Part shown: piece after piece, positions 9,703 to 15,806 of the stretch
Layout of the letters: each line of letters starts with the position of its first letter
Position numbering within the stretch: position 1 is the first letter of the stretch
Source: Bacteroidales bacterium
GTDB taxonomy: Bacteria; Bacteroidota; Bacteroidia; Bacteroidales; UBA10428
Reading direction: 5' to 3'
Assembly (NCBI GenBank): GCA_016931575.1
Contig: JAFGEO010000073.1
Location: 1 to 39,827 of the forward strand
DNA length: 39,827 bases
The notes under the pieces: generated by a model
Told to the model about the DNA's origin: nothing
Database searches by the model: none
The model's input: the letters and a program-made list of their open reading frames with translations, nothing else
Made by a program: the position numbers and the translations under genes

Positions 9703-9733
9703 AAAAGAAAGGCGCAGTCCGAAGACTGCGCCT
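9703..9733 (-). terminator. Intrinsic terminator with UUCG tetraloop for the GSII gene
   Basis: A perfect 10-bp stem (9710-9719 with 9724-9733) closes the loop 9720-9723. On the minus strand the loop is C(UUCG)G, an extra-stable tetraloop. It is followed by a T-rich tract, TTCTTTTA. It lies 37 bases past the GSII stop. On the plus strand no T tract follows, so it should stop mainly the minus-strand transcript. Confidence 0.85.
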
Positions 9734-9769
9734 AACGCTTACAAAAGTTTACTCAATTGAAAGCAAAAC

Positions 9770-10780
9770 TTATTTTAATGCTTTTTTGGTAGTTTTTATG
9801 ATAACAGAAGCTACCTTATAGGGATCTGCGTTTGAAGCAGGCCTTCTGTCTTCCAGGCGACCTTTCCATCCATTCTCGGCGGTACCTACCGGAATACGGA
9901 TAGAAGCACCACGGTCAGAAACACCGTATGAGAATTTATCGATCGACTGAGTTTCATGCCTTCCGGTCAGACGCTTATCGTTGTCAGCACCATATACAGC
10001 AATGTGTTCCTTAATATTTTTGCCGAATTCTTCACAGATCTTGATGAAGGTTTCTTTCTTTCCGGATTCTCTCATGGCACCATTCGAAAAGTTGGCGTGC
10101 ATTCCTGATCCGTTCCAGTCACCGTCAACAGGTTTTGGGTGAAGGTTGATGCGAACACCATATTTTTCACCTACCCGCTCAGCAATGTAACGGGCAATCC
10201 AAACCTGGTCACCAGCTTCTTTGGCACCTTTGGCAAAGATCTGGTACTCCCACTGTCCTTTCATTACCTCAGCATTAATGCCTTCAATGTTCAGACCAGC
10301 CTCGATGCAGTTGTCAAGATGCTCTTCCACGATATTTCTGCCGATGTTGTATTCAGCACCTACTGAACAGTAAAAAGGTCCCTGTGGGGGAGGATAGTAA
10401 CCGGGAGCCGGGAATCCAAGCGGAGTGTGGTGATCAAGGTCCCAAAGTACATATTCCTGCTCAAAACCGAACCAGAAATCTTCATCGTTGTCATCAATGG
10501 TAGCACGGCCATTTGATGCATGAGGAGTTCCATCTGCATTCAGTACTTCTGTCATCACGAGGAAACCATCCTTACGATCAGGATCAGGACACATGAATAC
10601 TGGTTTCAGCAAACAATCGGAAGAGCTACCAGCAGCCTGCTCGGTTGAAGAACCGTCGAATGACCACATCGGAGCGCTTTCGAGTTTGCCGTCAAAATCT
10701 TTAACAACAAGTGTTTTACTTCTCATCGTCTGGGTAGGTTTGTATCCATCCAGCCAGATGTACTCAAGTTTTGCTTTCAT
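9770..10780 (-). CDS. Glutamine synthetase, eukaryote-like type II (beta-grasp)
   Basis: This 336-residue cytoplasmic glutamine synthetase is of the short GSII class. Visible motifs are the N-terminal beta-grasp segment APMWSFDGSST, the metal/glutamate site FGFEQEYVLWD, the conserved AEVMKGQWEYQ, the ATP-site segment DWNGSGMHANFS, and HETQSIDKFSYGVSDRGASI followed by IPV. It ends RRPASNADPYKVASVI. The length fits GSII (about 340-370) and rules out GSI and GSIII. The gene is monocistronic: a well-formed promoter lies at 10830-10862 and a UUCG-loop terminator after the stop. It converges on glnN, so the cell carries two structurally different enzymes for the same reaction side by side. They may serve different ammonium or energy conditions (inference). 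It could be named glnII, but that symbol is usually kept for rhizobial genes. Confidence 0.94.
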   Translation of the reverse strand: MKAKLEYIWLDGYKPTQTMRSKTLVVKDFDGKLESAPMWSFDGSSTEQAAGSSSDCLLKPVFMCPDPDRKDGFLVMTEVLNADGTPHASNGRATIDDNDEDFWFGFEQEYVLWDLDHHTPLGFPAPGYYPPPQGPFYCSVGAEYNIGRNIVEEHLDNCIEAGLNIEGINAEVMKGQWEYQIFAKGAKEAGDQVWIARYIAERVGEKYGVRINLHPKPVDGDWNGSGMHANFSNGAMRESGKKETFIKICEEFGKNIKEHIAVYGADNDKRLTGRHETQSIDKFSYGVSDRGASIRIPVGTAENGWKGRLEDRRPASNADPYKVASVIIKTTKKALK

Positions 10781-10829
10781 AAATACGCTTTTTATAAGTT
10801 AATGATTAAGAATTGTCAAATAATGTGTA

Positions 10830-10862
10830 CAAATGTAATAAAAAATTTTAAATAATATCAAA
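10830..10862 (-). promoter_or_regulatory. Promoter of the GSII gene
   Basis: On the minus strand TTTG (10859-10862), then 21 bases, then TACATTTG (10830-10837) match both boxes of the Bacteroidota housekeeping promoter (TTTG ... TAnnTTTG). The -7 box is about 50 bases before the ATG. It is the best promoter match in the window. Confidence 0.65.
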
Positions 10863-10927
10863 ATATTACCAAAACCATTAAAAAAAGAGGGTAAATGCTT
10901 ACAAGTTGATATATTTGCATGAGTTAC

Positions 10928-10945
10928 CCCCTATTTATATAGGGG
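10928..10945 (-). promoter_or_regulatory. Palindromic element upstream of the GSII promoter
   Basis: CCCCTAT (10928-10934) and ATAGGGG (10939-10945) form an inverted repeat around TTAT. The 16 bases 10930-10945, CCTATTTATATAGGGG, differ at only two positions from the element upstream of glnN. The site centre is about 100 bases upstream of the -7 box, an enhancer-like distance. It is a candidate site for a shared nitrogen regulator. Confidence 0.5.
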
Positions 10946-11357
10946 TTCAGTAAAAAAATATGAAAATAGAGGGTGTAAGTAGTAAATTGAGTTTTTTTTA
11001 TGATTTGATTGAATCCAGAAGGGGGTGGAATGGACTGTGGCAAAAAAATAGCACATTACATTATTGAAAGGGGATTTCTGCTAGTATCGTCAGGATACTT
11101 GGAAAGGGGTAAAGAAATTATCGTATTCTGAATGATAATATGCCTGAGTCTGCGGGTCTCAACCTGGTAAACGGTCTCATTTTTACGGAACTAATGATTA
11201 GCCACGAATTCTACTAATTTACAGGAATCAGCCAGAATTTTAAATTCGTGCAAATATGTGCAATAAACTTCGTTGAGCCTTAAAGGTGTTCGTAGCTATT
11301 ATATGTACTCAATGTAATTGACAGGTGATATTCTGATCATAAAGGAGGGGATAGATC
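10946..11357. other. Non-coding stretch with no recognised gene
   Basis: About 410 bases between the GSII upstream site and the end of the next minus-strand gene hold no ORF that resembles a protein. The only structure noticed is an inverted repeat described separately (11202-11250). Confidence 0.6.
11202..11250. repeat. CACGAATT / AATTCGTG dispersed-repeat fragment
   Basis: CACGAATT (11203-11210) and AATTCGTG (11243-11250) form an inverted repeat with a 32-base spacer. Runs built from the words CACGAATT and ATTCGTG recur between genes in many Bacteroidota genomes (from memory). This looks like an eroded copy. Confidence 0.4.
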
Positions 11358-11882
11358 CTAGTCAATTTTTATCATTACGGTGTCTTCGGTGGCAATGATA
11401 ATCTGGGTACCTGGCTCGATGTAGGCGGGTTCCCCTTTCAGAAAAAAGAAAAGGTCGGATAGTAAACTCAGAAGGAGAGAGGTCTTTTTCCTGCTTTTTC
11501 CTTCGATCTTGAATATGGCGTTCCTCAAGGGGATCCATTGCCGGTCGACCGCCTTCACCGATTTGAAGGTCAGTTCCACAAAACCGGGTTCCCCGATAAA
11601 ATCCGGATCTTCCAATCGGCGAACCAGTGCAGGAACAACTGTTCCCCTGGCAATAACGACTTTACCATCGATCACCACATCCCGTTCGACCCGGAAGTCA
11701 TAGGTGCTCCCAGGGCGGTACAGTTCAGGATTAAAAAAGCTGATGGCTTCAAGCTTAATATCGGTTCCTTCCGGCACCCTTACGGACTGTGCCGCGGAAA
11801 TCAGTGGGGTTAACAAAAAGCCGAAAAGAAGGAGGGAAGGGAGTAGTCCTGGCACATTGGCTCTGGGGGTAGTCTTGGTCAT
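11358..11882 (-). CDS. Exported protein of unknown function, beta-rich
   Basis: This 174-residue protein has an N-terminal signal peptide (hydrophobic core about 12-30, likely cleavage after SAAQ). The mature part opens with VPEGTDIKLEAI, and later shows VVIDGKVVIARGTVVPALV and a V-x-x-V-D-x-x-W-I-P-L-R segment. This alternation of 'give a value', 'avoid a value' and 'make it independent of the base' strands resembles small envelope beta-barrel proteins that set an allowed 'G-T' loop, but no named family is recognised. A hydrophobic stretch (LLLSLLSDLFFFL, about 134-146) is followed by a short C-terminal strand. It is likely periplasmic or outer-membrane associated. It lies downstream of the CBM9-like pair on the same strand but is separated from it by a hairpin (11936-11964), so it may have its own promoter. 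Confidence 0.6.
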   Translation of the reverse strand: MTKTTPRANVPGLLPSLLLFGFLLTPLISAAQSVRVPEGTDIKLEAISFFNPELYRPGSTYDFRVERDVVIDGKVVIARGTVVPALVRRLEDPDFIGEPGFVELTFKSVKAVDRQWIPLRNAIFKIEGKSRKKTSLLLSLLSDLFFFLKGEPAYIEPGTQIIIATEDTVMIKID

Positions 11883-11935
11883 TATCTCAGAGTATAGGTT
11901 ATAACACTTGGGTAAAAGTACAAATTTGAAATTAA

Positions 11936-11964
11936 CCCTGGCAGATTTTGAGTCCTTGCCAGGG
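11936..11964 (-). terminator. Probable terminator hairpin after the CBM9-like operon
   Basis: A perfect 8-bp stem (11936-11943 with 11957-11964, CCCTGGCA/TGCCAGGG) closes a 13-base loop and lies 8 bases past the stop of the upstream minus-strand gene. The following tract on the minus strand, TTAATTTCAAATTTG, is only moderately T-rich, so termination may be partial. Confidence 0.5.
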
Positions 11965-11972
11965 CAGATTTA

Positions 11973-12965
11973 TCATTTTTTAATAAATCTTCCTGAGCTT
12001 CTTCCATTGATCAGTACCAGATACATTCCGGTTGGCAGGTAGGAAATATCTAGTGCTCCGTCCTCAAAGTTACTCTCTTCAAGAACCTTGTAACCCTGAA
12101 TGCCAGTGATGCTTAAAGATATTGCTGATTCCGGATATAGCAGCTGAATCTGCTGCTGAGCGGGATTTGGGACTATTTTTAGCTTGTTTTCCTGAAGGGG
12201 TGTAAGAGCCAGTTGGGAACAATTCTTTGCCAGTAAAGTGACATACCCGAATATTGTTATATTGTTCCAGATTGGATCAATGCCATGGTCATCGGGTTCA
12301 TACGGATCATCATCGTCCCATGCCGATTGTACATCCCGGTTTCCAACAGACGGATCTCCATCGATATTATCTGAGTCGGCTCCATGAAGCTCAAATCCTA
12401 TAACCGTATGATAATAATTATTCATAGCCTTCGGCAGAGAACCTTCAGCCAATACACTGGTCCAGGGGATAGCCACTTCAGTAATCCATCCGTCCTCCGA
12501 TTCAGCATTCATAAAGTATAAAAAATCTTTTTTTTGTGCATGACCGGTTGTCTCCATGGAATCCAGACCACGGCATATTCTTAGTTGGACTGTTGTGGAA
12601 CTGTAGGAGCTTATTACCGTATTGGTGTCCAGTTGCAGAAAAATCTCAACATTGTCAAATTCCCAGGGATTGTTAAATCCCGGCTCATAAGCATGGTTGA
12701 TGTCATCGATAATTTCAACATAGAGGTAGAGGTAGTCAGAATCCCAACAGGTTCTGAAACCTGCCGTAAAATCGCTTTCATCCTCCCAACCGGTAGGATT
12801 GAATATATTGGTGCTTTGATACTCAGAATACCCCTGGTCCGCCAGGCCATCAATGATAATCTCAGTACAGGACTGGGGGATCTCCATTGTTCTGACCGGT
12901 TCTCTTGGTGCTGCATAGACAGATAGTGTCATTAAAAGCGATAACAAAAGGAATACTGATTTCAT
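11973..12965 (-). CDS. Exported CBM9-like protein with T9SS type A sorting domain
   Basis: This 330-residue secreted protein has a signal peptide (about 1-18). A family 9 carbohydrate-binding-like domain (about 30-250) opens with IIIDGLAD-x-x-Y, contains NPWEFDNVEIFLQLDTNT and TEVAIPWTSV, and ends in an acidic loop SAWDDDDPYEPDD. The last 75 or so residues are a type IX sorting domain, beginning KIVPNPAQQQ and ending PTGMYLVLINGRSSGRFIKK. T9SS cargo of this kind is released or anchored at the cell surface. It is closely related to the next gene upstream; the two are 38 bases apart and probably form an operon. The CBM9-like domain suggests glycan binding, but such domains also occur in proteins with no proven ligand. 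No catalytic domain is seen. Confidence 0.8.
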   Translation of the reverse strand: MKSVFLLLSLLMTLSVYAAPREPVRTMEIPQSCTEIIIDGLADQGYSEYQSTNIFNPTGWEDESDFTAGFRTCWDSDYLYLYVEIIDDINHAYEPGFNNPWEFDNVEIFLQLDTNTVISSYSSTTVQLRICRGLDSMETTGHAQKKDFLYFMNAESEDGWITEVAIPWTSVLAEGSLPKAMNNYYHTVIGFELHGADSDNIDGDPSVGNRDVQSAWDDDDPYEPDDHGIDPIWNNITIFGYVTLLAKNCSQLALTPLQENKLKIVPNPAQQQIQLLYPESAISLSITGIQGYKVLEESNFEDGALDISYLPTGMYLVLINGRSSGRFIKK

Positions 12966-13003
12966 ATCAGAACCTGTTTATGATTGTTGAACGCTGAAAC
13001 GAA

Positions 13004-14008
13004 TTACCTTTTTATAAACTTACCAGAGCTTTTTCCATCGATCAATACTGTATACATTCCTGCTGGTAAGCCTGAGATATCAAGTTCCTCGCCCTGGAGG
13101 AATTCCTTTTCCATTACTTTCATACCCTGCATATTACATATTAACAAATGGCAGCTTCTTTCCTCCGGTTCCAGCTGCAACGTGTTTTCTGCAGGATTCG
13201 GAAACAGGGTCACCTGGTTTTTACCACCTGGGCTTTCCGTGGTGCTGCCACACATATTATAATAGAGGTAACCAAAAACACTGGTATTGTTCCAGGCCAG
13301 GTCTTCGGTACGGTCGCTTTCGTCTGCGGGGTCATCATCATCCCAGGCCGACTGAACATTGCGGTTGCCTACAGAGGCATCCCCATCGGTGTTGTCGGAG
13401 TCAGCAGCTGAGAAGTCGAATCCCAGGACTCCACTACAACCCTTGTAGTCATAAATGGATTCAATACTTTCCGGCAATACGGCTGTCCAGGGTACGGCCA
13501 CTTCGGTTATCCAGCCCCCGGCAGCATCGGCCTCCATATAATAGAGGTAATCAGAGCGGGAGGCATGGCCCGGAGATTCCACAGAATCCAGGCTACGGCA
13601 TATCCGAAGCTGGACCGTGGCGGAGTCATAGCCGGTGGTCATGGTGTTGGTATCCAGCTGCAGAAACAATTCAATATTATCGAATTCCCAGGGATTACCA
13701 ACGTTCCATTCATAACTGTGGTTTACATCGTCGGTGATCTCTGCATGGACATAGAGATACTCGTAATCCGCGACCACACAGAAGACTGCTGAAAAATCTG
13801 CCTCCCCGTCATACCCTGTGGGATTGAAGATATTAGTTGTCTGCACCTCCCCATAGGAGTTATCCCGAATGCCATCGATAACAGGAATAGCCCAGACATA
13901 ATTGAGGAACAACTCCCGGACAGGTTCGACAGGTGCAGCAGAGGTTCGTTGTATCAGCAGGCTGAAGCCTGATACCATCAATACTAAAAAGAGTAAAGTA
14001 TTTTTCAT
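13004..14008 (-). CDS. Exported CBM9-like protein with T9SS type A sorting domain (paralogue)
   Basis: This is a 334-residue protein. The ATG at 14008 is chosen over an upstream in-frame ATG at 14065 because it directly begins a signal peptide (KNTLLFLVLMVSGFSLLIQ). The CBM9-like domain parallels its neighbour segment by segment: IDGIRDNSYGE, NIFNPTG, NPWEFDNIELFLQLDTNT, RICRSLDSVESPGHA, TEVAVPWTAVLPES and NVQSAWDDDDP. The C-terminus is a T9SS type A sorting domain (LFPNPAENTLQLEP ... GMYTVLIDGKSSGKFIKR). It is the first intact gene of a two-gene unit. An exact TAnnTTTG element lies 21 bases before the start. The tandem copies indicate gene duplication; the ligand is unknown. Confidence 0.8.
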   Translation of the reverse strand: MKNTLLFLVLMVSGFSLLIQRTSAAPVEPVRELFLNYVWAIPVIDGIRDNSYGEVQTTNIFNPTGYDGEADFSAVFCVVADYEYLYVHAEITDDVNHSYEWNVGNPWEFDNIELFLQLDTNTMTTGYDSATVQLRICRSLDSVESPGHASRSDYLYYMEADAAGGWITEVAVPWTAVLPESIESIYDYKGCSGVLGFDFSAADSDNTDGDASVGNRNVQSAWDDDDPADESDRTEDLAWNNTSVFGYLYYNMCGSTTESPGGKNQVTLFPNPAENTLQLEPEERSCHLLICNMQGMKVMEKEFLQGEELDISGLPAGMYTVLIDGKSSGKFIKR

Positions 14009-14028
14009 AGGATGTGGTTTTATCGTTA

Positions 14029-14057
14029 CAAAGATAGTTGAACACAATATCTTCAAA
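14029..14057 (-). promoter_or_regulatory. Promoter of the CBM9-like gene pair
   Basis: On the minus strand TTTG (14054-14057), a 17-base gap and TATCTTTG (14029-14036, exact TAnnTTTG) lie just ahead of the ATG at 14008. The -33 element overlaps the last codons of the decayed upstream paralogue. Confidence 0.5.
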
Positions 14058-14426
14058 CTCAGCACCTTCTTCCAATGCAGCTTTCCAGGGGATGGCTACT
14101 TCTACAACCCAACCATTCTCATGCTGGCTGTCAATAAATAAACCATAGTCTTCTTTAAGTACACGACCTGGAGCCTGAACCGAATCCATTCCCCCGCAAA
14201 TTCGAAGTTGCATAGTGGTAGCTCCATAGGCTGTATCAACGGTGTTGGTATCCAGCTGCAGGTATAGTTCTACATTGTCAAAGTCGTGGGGATCACCAGT
14301 GCCCGTGTAGCTATGGTTCGTGGAATCTGAAATCTCAATGAATGCGCAGAGGTAAAGGGGAGCAGCACAAAGCCTGATTGCTGATAGCTGCAGCAGCAAC
14401 ACTCCTAGCGTAATAGATCGTTTCAT
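14043..14426 (-). pseudogene. Decayed third copy of the CBM9-like family
   Basis: Starting from the ATG at 14426, a signal peptide (KRSITLGVLLLQLSAIRLCA) is joined directly to the middle of a CBM9-like domain (LYLCAFIEISDSTNHSY, DFDNVELYLQLDTNT, RICGGMDSVQAPG, VVEVAIPWKAALEEG). About 50 residues that precede this point in both paralogues, including the IDG-x-x-x-x-x-Y opening, are missing. After GAEFEDIV the similarity stops. The reading frame runs on into the leader and start of the next gene in another frame, so the second half of the domain and the T9SS sorting domain are also gone. Two deletions explain this. The truncated ORF remains open and might still be translated, but it is unlikely to fold as a CBM9 domain. 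Confidence 0.7.
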
Positions 14427-14574
14427 TGGGTGTGTTGGTTTGGGCAACTGAAAATAAGATGCAGTCATTAAGTAAATGGTTGCGTGGGGATTGAAAGAAT
14501 CAGGATATCAACAAAATAATCAGGCAGGCGATGATCTGCGAAAAATTTCGCACCTCCATTGATTCGTTCAACGT

Positions 14575-14600
14575 TAGAGCTGCGATGTATCGCGGCGCTA
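14575..14600. repeat. Dispersed palindromic repeat (GCGATGTATCGC core)
   Basis: An imperfect 26-base palindrome has the core GCGATGTATCGC. It resembles the TAGAGACGCGAT...ATCGCGTCTCTA palindromes scattered between genes in many Bacteroidota (from memory). It lies 24 bases past the MFS gene's stop and may act as a transcript-end hairpin. Confidence 0.45.
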
Positions 14601-14624
14601 CAGTCTATATGTCAATTAAATCTC

Positions 14625-15782
14625 TTAAATCCTTCGCAACAACGGTACCCCCACAACCAACACATAAACAAGACAAGCTGCCGGCACCAAAAATCCCATA
14701 AGGATAGACGACAAATCAGCGACCAGTCCGAAAAGCAGGGGAACAATGGCGCCACCGATAATGGCGGTGACCATCAATCCTGAAATTTCATTGGTACGTT
14801 CGGGAAGGGTTTCAACGGAGATCGAGAAGATCAGCGGGAAGACATTGGCGAAGCCAACACCTGCAAGAAAAATGGTCACAAATGCCAGGGTGACATTGCT
14901 CACAAGGAACAGTCCCCCGATACCTGCCAGGGATACGATAGCCGTGATTACCAGGAAGCTTGCCGGCTTAATGATTTTAAGCAATACGCCTCCCAGAAAC
15001 CGCCCGGTCATCAGCGCAATGAAGAAGAAGGAAGTACCCCAGAGGCCCATGGTTTTCAGGTCGAAGCCAAACTGCTTGTCGAGGTAGTTCGGCAGGCGTG
15101 CACTCATGCAAACCTCAGCACCCACATACAGGAAGATCCCGATGACCATCAGCAGGACAAAACGGTTTTTGAGTAAGGCAAAGGCCGAGGCAAAGGTGGC
15201 TGGCTTTGCTTTTTCCACCTCTTTTTCTTCAACTTTTATGGCAAAGAGGTAGATGATGGTGATGGCTATGCAAGCCGCATAAACCGGGAACAGCAGGCGC
15301 CAGTCAGAATCGAAAAAACGTTTTGCTGCCAGGGGGATCAGCGAGGCGGAAAGGGATCCGATGGCCTTCACAAACTGCCCGAATGAGAGGTTGCTGGCAT
15401 ACTGACCTTCCGGAGATACATCACGCATGATCGGGTTGCCGGATACCTGCAGGGCTGTGGCTCCCAGTCCCAGGAGAAAAACCGCCAGTAGCATCATGAA
15501 AAATGACTGGTAATTCCCGATAATGGGCAGTACCAACCCTCCCAGGGCAATGATCAGCCCCAGCATCAGGATGAACTTTTTATTTTTCCGGTCCTGCAGC
15601 AGTCCAAAGGGTATGCTGAACAGTCCGAAAGATATGAAGCCGGCAAAGGTTACCAGACTGGCCATGAGGTTGCTGAGGGTGAAGTGGTCTTCCAGCTGAC
15701 TGGTCAGCGGTCCGGCAGCGTCGCCGAAGCCCATGCACAGGAAGGCAATGAAAATAGGAAGAACGCGGATAAATGATTTCAT
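14625..15782 (-). CDS. MFS sugar transporter, last gene of the mannan operon
   Basis: This 385-residue inner-membrane protein has about twelve hydrophobic segments along its whole length. MFS features are the loop GLLQDRKNKKFIL after segment 2 and the second-half counterpart MTGRFLGG. The N-terminus (ADAAGPLTSQ-like, here GFGDAAGPLTSQLEDHF) and the general layout recall the FucP/GluP-type sugar:proton symporters used in Bacteroidota glycan loci. It is 24 bases downstream of the GH2 beta-mannosidase and is the last gene of the operon starting at GH130. The likely role is import of mannobiose or larger manno-oligosaccharides from the periplasm for the cytoplasmic epimerase and phosphorylase. 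Specificity rests on context. In the Bacteroides fragilis mannan operon the equivalent position is taken by a sugar:cation symporter. Confidence 0.85.
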   Translation of the reverse strand: MKSFIRVLPIFIAFLCMGFGDAAGPLTSQLEDHFTLSNLMASLVTFAGFISFGLFSIPFGLLQDRKNKKFILMLGLIIALGGLVLPIIGNYQSFFMMLLAVFLLGLGATALQVSGNPIMRDVSPEGQYASNLSFGQFVKAIGSLSASLIPLAAKRFFDSDWRLLFPVYAACIAITIIYLFAIKVEEKEVEKAKPATFASAFALLKNRFVLLMVIGIFLYVGAEVCMSARLPNYLDKQFGFDLKTMGLWGTSFFFIALMTGRFLGGVLLKIIKPASFLVITAIVSLAGIGGLFLVSNVTLAFVTIFLAGVGFANVFPLIFSISVETLPERTNEISGLMVTAIIGGAIVPLLFGLVADLSSILMGFLVPAACLVYVLVVGVPLLRRI

Positions 15783-15806
15783 AGCAGAGGATTTATCAGT
15801 ATGGAT

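Noticed and set aside
14043-14468. Using the ATG at 14468 and reading through to 13860 as one 202-residue protein
   Set aside because: The N-terminal 14 residues precede the natural signal peptide start, and the last 60 or so residues are an out-of-frame reading of the next gene's leader and start.
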